Position numbers and translations under genes: made by a program. From Flavobacterium sp. (lineage in GTDB: Bacteria; Bacteroidota; Bacteroidia; Flavobacteriales; Flavobacteriaceae): 64,000 nucleotides of DNA. The stretch is taken from assembly GCF_039595935.1 (NCBI RefSeq), contig NZ_JBCNKR010000005.1:186001-250000 (forward strand), given 5' to 3'. The notes under the pieces were generated by a model that saw only the letters and a list, made by a program, of their open reading frames with translations, searched no databases and was not told where the DNA came from. Shown here in pieces: positions 25,734-35,159 of the stretch. Numbering within the stretch: the first letter of the stretch is position 1; the number at the start of each line of letters is the position of its first letter.

Positions 25734-27293
25734 ATGTCAGAAGAACAGAAAAAACTATTGGAGCAACAGCTTTGGAATATAGCGAATACTTTACGAGGAA
25801 AGATGAATGCGGATGAATTTAGGGATTATATACTAGGATTTATATTCTATAAATATTTGGCGGAAAAAATGGAAATTTTTGCTAATTCAATTTTAGAACA
25901 AGATAACATTCAATTCAGAAATATTGATGAAAATACACCCGAAGGTCAAGAATTTATTGAAGCGATCAAAGAAGAATCTCTTGAAAACTTAGGTTATTTT
26001 TTGAAACCATCTGAACTATTTAGCGAAATTGCAAAAAGAGGAAATAGTGGCACTAATAATTTCATCTTAGCAGATTTACAAAAAATCCTGACCAATATTC
26101 AGCTGAGTACAATGGGAACTCAAAGTGAAGAAGATTTTGAAGATCTTTTTTCAGACATGGACTTAAATAGTAATAACTTAGGTAGGACTGCTGAAGCAAG
26201 AAATACAATCATAGTAAAAGTTTTGGTGCATCTTGACGAGATTGATTTTAAATTGGAGCATACTGAACTAGATGTATTAGGTGATGCTTACGAGTATCTA
26301 ATTGGTCAGTTTGCCAGCGGTGCAGGTAAAAAGGCAGGAGAATTTTATACACCGCAAGAGGTTTCTAAAATTCTGGCAAAAATTGTTACAACAGGTAAAA
26401 ATAGATTAAAATCAGTATATGATCCAACCTGTGGTTCTGGATCACTATTGTTGCGTGTAGCGCGAGAGGTAAAAGATGTCAATAATTTTTACGGGCAGGA
26501 AATGAATCGAACCACCTACAATCTTGCCCGCATGAATATGATACTCCACGGGGTACATTATCTTAAATTCGACATAAAGCAAGAGGACACTTTAGAACAC
26601 CCCCAGCATTTGAATGATATGCCATTCGAAGCCATTGTGGCAAATCCACCATTTTCTGCAAATTGGAGTGCAAATCCTTTATTTCTTAATGATGATCGTT
26701 TCAGCCAATATGGTAAGTTAGCTCCTGCAAGTAAAGCTGATTTTGCTTTCGTGCAACATATGATTTATCATTTAGCAGAAAATGGCACGATGGCAATTGT
26801 ATTGCCACACGGAGTTTTGTTTCGTGGTGCTGCAGAATTACACATTCGTAAATATCTCATTGAACAAAAGAATTATTTGGATGCAGTAATTGGATTACCT
26901 GCCAATATTTTCTATGGCACGAGCATTCCAACATGTATTTTGGTCTTCAAAAAATGCCGAGAAACACCTGATGATATTTTATTTATAGATGCCAGCAAAG
27001 AATTCGAAAAGGTTAAAAATCAAAATATGTTGCGAGACAATCATATCACTAAGATTGTAGAAACATATCGTAATAGAACTGTAATTGAAAAGTATAGTCA
27101 TTTGGCTAGTTTAAAAGAAGTCGCTGACAATGATTTTAATCTAAATATTCCTCGCTATGTAGATACATTCGAAGAGCAAGAAGAAATTGATATCCAAAAA
27201 GTAATGATTGAAATTAAAGAACTTGAAGCCAAAAGAGCCAATCTCGATAAGGAAATAGACATTTATTTTAAAGAACTAGGACTAGTTTTTTAA
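25734..27293 (+). CDS. hsdM: Type I restriction-modification system, methyltransferase subunit
   Basis: The 519-residue protein has an N-terminal HsdM domain (MNADEFRDYILGFIFYKYLAEK) and the N6-adenine methyltransferase motifs DPTCGSGS (residues 230-237) and NPPF (304-307). It methylates adenine in the site chosen by HsdS and forms the M2S core of the restriction complex. It is followed after 47 bp by hsdS. The C-terminal tail is helical, as needed to contact HsdS. Confidence 0.96.
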   Translation: MSEEQKKLLEQQLWNIANTLRGKMNADEFRDYILGFIFYKYLAEKMEIFANSILEQDNIQFRNIDENTPEGQEFIEAIKEESLENLGYFLKPSELFSEIAKRGNSGTNNFILADLQKILTNIQLSTMGTQSEEDFEDLFSDMDLNSNNLGRTAEARNTIIVKVLVHLDEIDFKLEHTELDVLGDAYEYLIGQFASGAGKKAGEFYTPQEVSKILAKIVTTGKNRLKSVYDPTCGSGSLLLRVAREVKDVNNFYGQEMNRTTYNLARMNMILHGVHYLKFDIKQEDTLEHPQHLNDMPFEAIVANPPFSANWSANPLFLNDDRFSQYGKLAPASKADFAFVQHMIYHLAENGTMAIVLPHGVLFRGAAELHIRKYLIEQKNYLDAVIGLPANIFYGTSIPTCILVFKKCRETPDDILFIDASKEFEKVKNQNMLRDNHITKIVETYRNRTVIEKYSHLASLKEVADNDFNLNIPRYVDTFEEQEEIDIQKVMIEIKELEAKRANLDKEIDIYFKELGLVF

Positions 27294-27340
27294 TTTCTTA
27301 AATCCTTAATGTTTTTAATAACAAACAATAAATAATTGAG

Positions 27341-28549
27341 ATGGCGAATAAAAAATTAAAAGTAGGTAACGTTCCTAATTTGAGATTTCCGGGGTTTGAA
27401 GGGGAATGGGAAGTGACCGAATTGAGTGAACTAGGAGATTTTTTGGGAGGAGGAACTCCTTCATCGTGGAATGAAGATTTTTGGAGAGGGAGTATTCCTT
27501 GGGTTTCTTCTTCTGACCTGTCAGAGAGCGATATACGTTCTGTAAATATTTCAAGATTCGTAACCGAAGATGCGATTAGTAATTCAGCAACAAAACTGTG
27601 TCAAAGTCCTGTTATATTAGTAGTTTCAAGAGTTGGGGTAGGTAAAGTTGCATACTCAGAAAAGGTTTTATGCACAAGCCAAGATTTTTTGAATATTATA
27701 AATTTCAAGTGTAATGGAATCTTTCTATCTTATTTACTTTCGATAGAAATGAAAAAGGCTATATCTACTGTACAAGGGACATCAATTAAAGGAATTTCTT
27801 CTGCAGAAATAAAATCGAAGAGATTATCTATTCCACAAAAAGATGAACAACAAAAAGTAGCATCATTTATATCACTTATAGATGAAAGAATCGAAACCCA
27901 AAACAAAATAATTAAGGAGCTAAACGTATTAAAAACTACTATTACCAAAAGAATATTCTCAAGGCAATTGAGATTTAAAGATCAAGATGGTAATGATTTC
28001 CCAGAATGGAAAAATATGAAATTGGGAGATATTGGTGAAGTAAAAATGTGTAGAAGAATTTTTAATGATGAAACATCATTAACTGGTGAAATTCCATTTT
28101 TTAAAATTGGTTCATTTGGAAAAGTGGCTGACGCATTCATATCCCAAGAATTATATTTAGATTACAGAAACAGATATTCTTTTCCTAAAAAAGGAGATAT
28201 TTTAATATCCGCAGCTGGTACAATTGGGAGGATAGTTGTTTATAAGGGAGAAGACGCTTATTATCAAGATTCAAACATTGTATGGATTGATAATAACAAT
28301 ACGATAGTCATAAATGAATTTTTATATTATATTTTGCAAATTGTTAAATATAATACAGAAGGTGGCACTATTCAGCGTTTGTACAATAACATTTTAAAAT
28401 CTACAAAGTTTGATTGTCCCACGCTACCAGAACAGCAAAAAATCACTAATTTCCTTTCATCTATCGACTCAAAAATTGATATTGAGAATAAACTATTACA
28501 AAAATTAGAAGAACAGAAAAAGTTTTTGTTGCATCAAATGTTTGTCTAG
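27341..28549 (+). CDS. hsdS: Type I restriction system, specificity subunit (expressed copy)
   Basis: The 402-residue protein contains two target-recognition domains and two conserved helical spacers: TRD1 after RFPGFEGEWE (about residue 15), a central spacer ending RFKDQDGNDFPEWK (about 208), TRD2, and the C-terminal LEEQKKFLLHQMFV. It has a proper ATG and a full N-terminus (MANKKLKVGNVPN). A second hsdS lies tail to tail, 4 bp away, on the other strand, and the two share inverted repeats at the N-terminal, central and C-terminal conserved segments. Inversion would exchange recognition domains. Confidence 0.95.
   Translation: MANKKLKVGNVPNLRFPGFEGEWEVTELSELGDFLGGGTPSSWNEDFWRGSIPWVSSSDLSESDIRSVNISRFVTEDAISNSATKLCQSPVILVVSRVGVGKVAYSEKVLCTSQDFLNIINFKCNGIFLSYLLSIEMKKAISTVQGTSIKGISSAEIKSKRLSIPQKDEQQKVASFISLIDERIETQNKIIKELNVLKTTITKRIFSRQLRFKDQDGNDFPEWKNMKLGDIGEVKMCRRIFNDETSLTGEIPFFKIGSFGKVADAFISQELYLDYRNRYSFPKKGDILISAAGTIGRIVVYKGEDAYYQDSNIVWIDNNNTIVINEFLYYILQIVKYNTEGGTIQRLYNNILKSTKFDCPTLPEQQKITNFLSSIDSKIDIENKLLQKLEEQKKFLLHQMFV
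27371..27397 (+). repeat. hsdS inversion repeat, left (27 bp, perfect)
   Basis: This 27-bp segment, encoding VPNLRFPGF, is found as an exact inverted copy at 29706-29732. Recombination between them would flip the whole hsdS pair and place the silent copy behind the expressed start. Confidence 0.8.
27984..27999 (+). repeat. hsdS central inversion repeat (16 bp)
   Basis: AAGATGGTAATGATTT, inside the central conserved spacer, is inverted exactly at 29050-29065. Crossing over here would swap only one target-recognition domain. Confidence 0.6.
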
Positions 28550-28553
28550 AAAT

Positions 28554-29723
28554 TTATACAAACATTTGGTGCAATAGGTATTTCTTCTGCTTTTCAAACT
28601 GTACTAAAATTGCTTTTTCAGCTTCAATCTTTTTGTCAATTTTGGATAAAAATGAAGTTATTTGTTTTTGCTCATTTATTGAAGGAATCTCTATTTTAAT
28701 TTTTTCTATAGTAGATTTTGATAAACTCGGCACACCTGATGCTTCATTGTATTCCAGCCAGTTAATTGTTTGAAAAAGATAAAATATAAATTTAGGAATG
28801 CACGATTGAAATGAATGTGTGTAAAATAAAGTATCTACAGTCCAAATTGGACCTTCGTGATACATTGGTTTATCAATTGTACCTTTTCTTCCAATACAAA
28901 CTGTTTCTCCATCATAAAGAAAATCATCAACTAAGGTCATAAAGCCCCCAGTTCCAAAAACAGGAACTTGACCAGATGGTAAATGTTTGTAATCTTTACC
29001 ATTACCGATTTTTAAAATATCACCAATCTTTACTTCTCTCCATTCAGAAAAATCATTACCATCTTCATCTTTAAACCTTATTTTTTGTTTGAATATTTGA
29101 TTGCAACAATTTTGGATTAAGGTTTCTAATTGTTCAATTATTTTGTTTTGGGTTTGAATTCGAAAGTCAATTAGTGATAAAAAAATCGTTATTTTCTGTT
29201 GTTCTAAAATATTTGGAAAAGTAATTTCAATATTTGATAAACGTCCAGCATTTATACTTAAAACCTTAGAACCTTGTGCTTCTTTTTGTATCTTTAATCT
29301 AACAGTATTTGATTTAAATAAATAACCATTAAATCCCTTCTGAAAATAATTTGCTTTTGGTCTTGCTAAAAGTGTATGCAATCCAGAAAGTAATTTTTCA
29401 TTATTCAATTTTAGAATTTCAATACTTTTTCCAACATCATTTAAATCTTCCGAAGCATCTGCAAATATAATATCTCCTTCTCTGCAATAATTTTCATCAG
29501 CAATTCTTACAAGATTTATATCTTCATTGATAAAAGGAACAACTTCCTTAGTAATATTAAATAAAGTCTGGAATTTGGTATGAATATCTCCGTAATGAAT
29601 ATTCTTTACAATTCCTGCTTCGTAATTTAAAATCTCACGAGAAAAGGAATTAGTAACTTTGAAGCTCATAACATCCCCCAACTTCTTAGTTTTCCATTCT
29701 TCAGTAAACCCCGGAAATCTCAA
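28554..29723 (-). CDS. hsdS: Silent hsdS gene (inverted, without a proper start)
   Basis: This reverse-strand ORF encodes a second specificity subunit with its own two target-recognition domains, the same central spacer (RFKDEDGNDFSEWR) and the same end (FEKQKKYLLHQMFV). Its frame opens at RFPGF with only a TTG codon. Upstream codons match VPNLRFPGF, but a TGA closes the frame 15 codons before the RFPGF motif and no ATG is found, so it probably is not translated as it lies. It is a spare recognition cassette to be joined to the 5' end of the expressed hsdS by inversion. Confidence 0.85.
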   Translation of the reverse strand: MRFPGFTEEWKTKKLGDVMSFKVTNSFSREILNYEAGIVKNIHYGDIHTKFQTLFNITKEVVPFINEDINLVRIADENYCREGDIIFADASEDLNDVGKSIEILKLNNEKLLSGLHTLLARPKANYFQKGFNGYLFKSNTVRLKIQKEAQGSKVLSINAGRLSNIEITFPNILEQQKITIFLSLIDFRIQTQNKIIEQLETLIQNCCNQIFKQKIRFKDEDGNDFSEWREVKIGDILKIGNGKDYKHLPSGQVPVFGTGGFMTLVDDFLYDGETVCIGRKGTIDKPMYHEGPIWTVDTLFYTHSFQSCIPKFIFYLFQTINWLEYNEASGVPSLSKSTIEKIKIEIPSINEQKQITSFLSKIDKKIEAEKAILVQFEKQKKYLLHQMFV

Positions 29724-29732
29724 ATTAGGAAC
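29706..29732 (-). repeat. hsdS inversion repeat, right (27 bp, perfect)
   Basis: Exact inverted partner of 27371-27397; carries the first conserved codons of the silent hsdS. Confidence 0.8.
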
Positions 29733-29796
29733 CTTAGTGTAATAAAATCCTCAATTCTTTATTTCTTTCCTTTGGATTTCATAAAAATAAATAATA

Positions 29797-30723
29797 ATGA
29801 ATGATCAAAAACAAATTTTAGATGTAATCGACCTATGGAAAAAAAACAAAAAACAATACGTAAAAAAATCAAGTTTTTCAGCTTATACACTCTTAATAGA
29901 AAATCATATACTGCCAATATTTGGCACTAAATATTCTATTGAAGAAGCAGAAGTGCAGGAATTTGTATTTCAGAAATTGGATTCAGGTTTAAGCCAAAAA
30001 ACAATCAAGGATATTTTGATTGTTCTGAAAATGATACTAAAATATGGCGCTAAGCACAAATGGGTCAATTATACTCCATTTGAGATACAGTTTCCAACAG
30101 AACGAGAAAAACATACAATTGAAGTTTTAAACCGTTCAGATCAGAAAAAAATCATGAATTATATACAAGATCATTTTACATTTCGAAATTTAGGAGTTTA
30201 TATTTGCTTAAGCTCTGGAATGCGTATAGGAGAAGTTTGTGCCCTAACTTGGGAAGATTTAGATACAGAGAAGGGTGTTATCAGTGTTAACAGAACCATT
30301 CAGCGCATTTATATGATAGAAGACGGAAAAAGAAAAACGGAACTCATTTTAGACACTCCAAAAACAAAAAATTCCATTCGTGAAATTCCTATAAGCAAAG
30401 ATTTATTAAGGATTCTCAAACCATTTAAGAAAATTGTTAATCCATCTTTTTTTGTTTTAACGAATGATATTAAGCCGACAGAACCTAGGACTTATCGTAG
30501 TTATTACAAAAACTTAATGGAACATTTGAAAATGCCAGATTTAAAATTTCATGGACTCAGGCATAGTTTTGCTACCCGATGTATTGAAAGTAATTGCGAC
30601 TACAAAACTGTTAGTGTTCTTTTGGGGCATTCTAATATTAGTACAACCTTGAATCTCTATGTTCACCCAAATATGGAGCAGAAAAAGAAAGCAATCGAAC
30701 AAATGTTTAAAACTTTGAAGTAA
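29797..30723 (+). CDS. Tyrosine recombinase of the restriction locus
   Basis: The 308-residue protein has a core-binding domain (about 10-100) and a catalytic domain with the full set of residues: R in SSGMRIGEVCALTW, H-x-x-R in HGLRHSFATR, H in LLGHSN and Y in TLNLYVHP. It lies directly between the silent hsdS and hsdR, an arrangement known from phase-variable type I systems where such enzymes invert hsdS segments. It lacks the arm-binding domain of the island integrase. Confidence 0.93.
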   Translation: MNDQKQILDVIDLWKKNKKQYVKKSSFSAYTLLIENHILPIFGTKYSIEEAEVQEFVFQKLDSGLSQKTIKDILIVLKMILKYGAKHKWVNYTPFEIQFPTEREKHTIEVLNRSDQKKIMNYIQDHFTFRNLGVYICLSSGMRIGEVCALTWEDLDTEKGVISVNRTIQRIYMIEDGKRKTELILDTPKTKNSIREIPISKDLLRILKPFKKIVNPSFFVLTNDIKPTEPRTYRSYYKNLMEHLKMPDLKFHGLRHSFATRCIESNCDYKTVSVLLGHSNISTTLNLYVHPNMEQKKKAIEQMFKTLK

Positions 30724-30731
30724 ACTTTTAT

Positions 30732-30819
30732 ATTATGAATTAGGAGAAATGAAAGAAACCTCTTTATTTTGTTAAATTTGCGATATTAAAGCTAATTTAA
30801 ATAACTCCTAATTCATAAT
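30732..30819. promoter_or_regulatory. Candidate invertible promoter upstream of hsdR
   Basis: A perfect 15-bp inverted repeat, ATTATGAATTAGGAG at 30732-30746 and its complement at 30805-30819, brackets 58 bp. The bracketed segment contains a consensus -7 box TAAATTTG (30773-30780) pointing toward hsdR. The repeat shares TCCTAATT with the hsdS inversion repeats. Its location right after a recombinase gene suggests a switch, as in Bacteroides invertible promoters. No -33 element is clear and no inverted form is known; the switch is inference. Confidence 0.5.
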
Positions 30820-30823
30820 TATT

Positions 30824-33697
30824 TTGAGCAAACAGTCTGAACAAATCTTAGAGGAACAACTTATAATTCAATTACAAAAATTAGGATATAAATATAAGAC
30901 TATTGCAAATGAAAGAGAACTGCTGGAAAACTTAAAAACGCAACTAGAGAAGCACAATAACATTCAATTTAGTGAGGCTGAATTTGAAAAAGTAATGAAT
31001 ATCATTACCAAAGGTTCAGTATTTGAAAAAGCCAAAATATTACGTGAAACGAAACATCATATTTTAAGAGATAATGGAGAAAATCTTTATTTTGAATTTC
31101 TTAACGTAGAGCATTGGTGTCAAAATGAATACCAGGTTACCAATCAGATTACCCAGGAAGGTAAATACGAAAATCGTTATGATGTTACTTTGCTAATTAA
31201 TGGGCTTCCATTAGTACAAATAGAACTGAAACGTAGAGGTTTGGAGATGAAGGAGGCTTTCAACCAAATAAGTCGTTATCAGAAGCATAGTCTTGGAGCA
31301 GGAAAAGGACTATTTCATTTTGTGCAACTATTCATAATCAGTAATGGGGTAAATACAAAGTATTTCAGCAATTTTGGCACGCATAAACAAGAATATCTAC
31401 AAACTTTCCATTGGACAGACGAGAACAATAATCCTCTCAATAACATTCTTAATGGTTTTACTGATACCTTCTTAGAGCCTTGTCATATAAGTAAAATGAT
31501 ATGTAAATACATTGTACTTAACGAAACTGATAAAAAACTAATGGTTCTTCGCCCATATCAGTACTATGCTGTGGAAAGTATTATAAAGAGAGTAACGGAA
31601 AATGAAATATTAAATGACTACAATGTTGAGAAAAATGGATATATCTGGCATACTACAGGAAGTGGAAAAACCTTAACAAGTTTCAAAGCTAGCCAAATAT
31701 TATCAAAAATAACTGCTATTAAAAAAGTAGTTTTTGTAGTAGATAGAAAGGATTTGGATTATCAAACCAATAAGGAATATGATAGTTTTAGTAAAGGCTC
31801 AGTAAGCTCAGCAACTAATACGGATGATCTTATAAAGAAATTCAATGATCCAAATGTAAAAATTATTGTTACGACCATTCAAAAGCTTAATAATGCCATT
31901 TCGGTTAGAAATTTAACTAAAATGAAAGCTCTTAAAAATGAAAGAATGGTTTTTATTTTTGACGAATGTCATCGTTCACAATTTGGCGATACACACCAAA
32001 ACATTGTTAGCTATTTTGAAAATATTCAATTATTTGGCTTTACGGGTACACCCATCTTGGCAGAAAATGCTAATGGAGAAAAAACCACAGCCAGTTTATT
32101 TGGGAAATGCCTTCACAAATATGTAATTACTGATGCCATCAGAGATGAAAATGTTTTGCGATTCTCAATTGAATATATTCAAACTTTCAAGAAAAAAGAT
32201 AATATAATTGACTTGAAGGTTGAAAAAATTAATGAAACAGAAGTTTTTGAAGCTCCTGAACGGAAAGAAGCAATTGTTGATTATATAATTCAGCACCACG
32301 ATCAGAAAACACAATCCAAAAAATTCTGTGCGATGATGTGCGTCCAAGATATTGATGCCATTATTGAGTACTATGAAATTTTTAAACGTAAGAGGTTGAA
32401 TGGTGAGCACAATTTAAAAATATCTACAATTTTTAGTTATGCTCAAAACGAAGAAGAGATAGAGGATCAATTGGCTAGTCGATTGAATATAGCTGCAGAT
32501 CCACAAGCGGAATATGGATTAAAACCACATCGTAGAGAATTATTGGAAGTCTATGTACAGGATTTTAATGAATTATTCGGAATGGCAGAGAACATTAAGG
32601 ATACCGAAGGCTTTTACAATTATTATAATGCAGTTGCTAGAAAATCAAAACATCCTAAACATGAAACCGATATTTTATTAGTAGCAAATATGTTTTTAAC
32701 AGGTTATGATAGTAAAAATCTGAATACATTATATGTCGATAAAAATCTCCAATACCATGGACTTATTCAAGCTTTTAGCCGTACAAATCGTACACTAGAC
32801 AAAAATAAGACACAGGGTAACATTGTATGTTTTAGAAATTTAAAAGATAAAACAGATGAAGCAATTGCATTATTTAGTAACAAGGAAGCAATTGATGAAA
32901 TCATCGTCGAACCTTATGAAGTTTATACTGAAAAATTCAACGAGGTAACTAAAAAATTGCTTGAAATTGCTCCTAAAATTGATGCTGTCGATGATTTGTA
33001 TTCAGAAGAAGATAAATTACAGTTCATTTTAACATTCAGAGCACTTATACGCTTACACAAAAAAATGAGCCATTATTCCGAATTTACTTGGAATGATTTG
33101 GAAATAGAGGAACAGCTATTTGCAGATTACACCAGTAAGTATTTGGATTTAAAAGATAAGCTAAGCAGTAGCTCTCCAATAGAAAAAACATCGATTTTAA
33201 ATGACATCGATTTTGAACTGGAGCTGATTAGACGTGATACAATAAATGTTAACTACATTATTCAACTATTAATTAAATTTAAATTAAAGCACAGCTCAAA
33301 AGATAAAGAAAATATTGAAAAAGAAATCTCGAACTTATTGAACACAGAAGTTTCATTAAGAAGTAAGAGAGAACTGATTGAGAAATTTATTCAAGAAAGC
33401 TTACCGCACATTTCGGATACAGATATTATACCAGAAGAATTTGAAAAATTCTGGAATGAAGAACAAGATAAAGCGCTAAAAGATTTAGTAAAAACGGAAA
33501 ATCTTTCTGATGAAAAAACGGAAAAATTGATAGAAAATTATCTTTTTACTGAGCGAGAACCTTTAAGGAAAGAAATTTTAGACCTTCGCATAGATGGAAG
33601 ACCTAGCGTTTTAAAATCTAAGGAAGTGGGTGACAGAATATTGAATAAAATTTTAGATTTCGTAGATACTTTTGTTAATGGCATATCTGGACTTTAA
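30824..33697 (+). CDS. hsdR: Type I restriction system, endonuclease/translocase subunit
   Basis: The 957-residue protein has an N-terminal PD-(D/E)xK nuclease domain (YDVTLLINGLPLVQIELK, about 122-141), a superfamily-2 motor with Walker A TTGSGKT (277-283), DECH (380-383) and FTGTP, and a helical C-terminal part. It cleaves unmodified DNA after translocation. The frame has a TAA at 30809-30811, so the TTG at 30824 is the first usable start; it matches the usual HsdR start (MSKQSEQILEE). It lies 100 bp after the recombinase gene and behind a possible invertible promoter. Confidence 0.95.
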   Translation: MSKQSEQILEEQLIIQLQKLGYKYKTIANERELLENLKTQLEKHNNIQFSEAEFEKVMNIITKGSVFEKAKILRETKHHILRDNGENLYFEFLNVEHWCQNEYQVTNQITQEGKYENRYDVTLLINGLPLVQIELKRRGLEMKEAFNQISRYQKHSLGAGKGLFHFVQLFIISNGVNTKYFSNFGTHKQEYLQTFHWTDENNNPLNNILNGFTDTFLEPCHISKMICKYIVLNETDKKLMVLRPYQYYAVESIIKRVTENEILNDYNVEKNGYIWHTTGSGKTLTSFKASQILSKITAIKKVVFVVDRKDLDYQTNKEYDSFSKGSVSSATNTDDLIKKFNDPNVKIIVTTIQKLNNAISVRNLTKMKALKNERMVFIFDECHRSQFGDTHQNIVSYFENIQLFGFTGTPILAENANGEKTTASLFGKCLHKYVITDAIRDENVLRFSIEYIQTFKKKDNIIDLKVEKINETEVFEAPERKEAIVDYIIQHHDQKTQSKKFCAMMCVQDIDAIIEYYEIFKRKRLNGEHNLKISTIFSYAQNEEEIEDQLASRLNIAADPQAEYGLKPHRRELLEVYVQDFNELFGMAENIKDTEGFYNYYNAVARKSKHPKHETDILLVANMFLTGYDSKNLNTLYVDKNLQYHGLIQAFSRTNRTLDKNKTQGNIVCFRNLKDKTDEAIALFSNKEAIDEIIVEPYEVYTEKFNEVTKKLLEIAPKIDAVDDLYSEEDKLQFILTFRALIRLHKKMSHYSEFTWNDLEIEEQLFADYTSKYLDLKDKLSSSSPIEKTSILNDIDFELELIRRDTINVNYIIQLLIKFKLKHSSKDKENIEKEISNLLNTEVSLRSKRELIEKFIQESLPHISDTDIIPEEFEKFWNEEQDKALKDLVKTENLSDEKTEKLIENYLFTEREPLRKEILDLRIDGRPSVLKSKEVGDRILNKILDFVDTFVNGISGL

Positions 33698-33731
33698 AGT
33701 GCTCATGATATAACTTATATTTAATAGTACA

Positions 33732-33786
33732 GAACAAATATTTGATAAAACACTTTACTTATTTTAATTTGATTAAATATTTGTTC
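33732..33786. repeat. Inverted repeat downstream of hsdR
   Basis: GAACAAATATTT (33732-33743) pairs exactly with AAATATTTGTTC (33775-33786) over 31 nt. No T-run follows, so it is not a typical terminator. Confidence 0.5.
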
Positions 33787-33940
33787 ACTTTACGGTAAAC
33801 CATAATCATATCATTTTTTTGTGTAGTATTGTAGATAAAATATTATATAGACAAATTATTTATCCTTTTTCTCAATAAATTGCAGTAATTGTATTTAATG
33901 TGTAGATGTATTTGTAAAATTGTATAAGGTCTCATAACCA

Positions 33941-34724
33941 ATGATTAGTTCAAGCAAAATTATATTAAAAAATAACGTCGAATTACACTTAATTAATTTT
34001 GATGGTTATGATAGTAGCTATAAAAAATTATTAGATGAATATCTTGCTTTTATATGTGAGGGCACAAGTGATAAAACAAAATTAAAGCGGGTTAAAGAAA
34101 TAGTTAGTCGGTACCTGAAAGGTAAAATTGGAGATCCTACTAAAATCGTGGGATGGCTAGCTGAATTGTTTTGTCATATATATCTAAATCAGAAAAAATA
34201 TAAACCTGCATTTCTATTTTTAAATTTAGAAGAGCAAAACTCTATGAAAAAAGGATTTGATGGTTTTTATATAAAAGAAATAAATATTTTATCTATGAAT
34301 CTAAGTCAACCTTACCTTCTGAGAATGATAAATTTCATTATGATAGTTTAAAAGTTGCATTTAATGATATAAAAGCAAAAATAGGCGGTAAGAAACTAAA
34401 TAAGCACGGCGACCCTATTGATCCTTGGTCAAATGCAATACATCACTTTAAAAACTCCCAGTATAAGTGGGTCTAAACCAATTCTCAAACAATTAGATGA
34501 ATTAAAAGATAGATTTTTTTGATAATGATTTCCTCAATATTGAAGATTGTAATATTATACCAAGCTCTACGATTTATTTAGAAGATAAATACGTAGAAAT
34601 AAGCAAGAAGGAATTGAAAGAAATCATCAGTGAAAATATTAATTATTTCGAAGCAAAAGAGCTTATCCTTCTTTGTATCAATAAAAGGACTTTTAATTAT
34701 ATTCAAGACTATCTAAATGAGTAA
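33941..34724 (+). pseudogene. Frameshifted PD-(D/E)xK-like gene (possibly HamA/DUF1837-like)
   Basis: The first piece (33941-34351) encodes 136 residues with WLAELFCHIYL and GFDGFY. The frame then shifts into NKYFIYESKSTLPSEND, which supplies the E-x-K of a nuclease core, and shifts again near 34447 and at the T7 run near 34514. The last piece ends KRTFNYIQDYLNE at 34724. Joined, it makes about 260 residues with E...D...ESK, in the style of DUF1837 (HamA) proteins. I am unsure of the family. All shifts touch A- or T-runs, so consensus error is possible. Confidence 0.5.
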
Positions 34725-34732
34725 GGAAATAA

Positions 34733-35146
34733 ATGAAAATACGTTGGAACGGGGAACCAATATGCCCTCATTGCGGAAGTCAACGAGAAAATCATTACAA
34801 AATTTTAACAAGAGGAGAAGATAAAGCAAGATATAAATGCAAGGACTGCAGATTACCTTTTAGCGTTACAATTGGTACAATTTTCGAAAAATCAACTATT
34901 CCATTAGAAAAGTGGTTTAGAGCGGTTTATTTATTCACGATAAACAAAAAAGGTATAAGTACTCGTCAATTAGAAAAAACTATAGGAGTTACACAGAAAA
35001 CAGCTTGGTTCATGTTAAGTAGACTTAGAAATGCTGTTCAAAACAAAGTCGAATTTGAATTTGAGGGTATTAACAGGTGGATGAAACTTATGTTGCTGGT
35101 AAGAATAAAAATCGTAAAAAAGAAAAAAAAAAAAAAAAAAAAATGA
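34733..35146 (+). pseudogene. IS1595 family transposase remnant with poly(A) end
   Basis: The first 115 or so residues match the start of IS1595/ISXO2 transposases: zinc-ribbon CPHCGS...CKDC, FSVTIGTIFEKS, PLEKWFRAVY and ISTRQLEKTIGVTQKTAWFML. Near 35077 the frame shifts by one base; the other frame reads VDETYVAGKNKNRKK, the first catalytic-Asp region. The coding sequence then runs into a tract of about 20 A (about 35125-35143) and stops. The remaining DDE domain is absent. Confidence 0.8.
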
Positions 35147-35159
35147 AAATTAAACTTGT

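Noticed and set aside
28554..29723. A second expressed hsdS
   Set aside because: It has no ATG and the upstream frame is closed by TGA, so it is more likely a silent cassette.
33732..33786. Terminator of hsdR
   Set aside because: The 12-bp inverted repeat has a 31-nt loop and no T-run.
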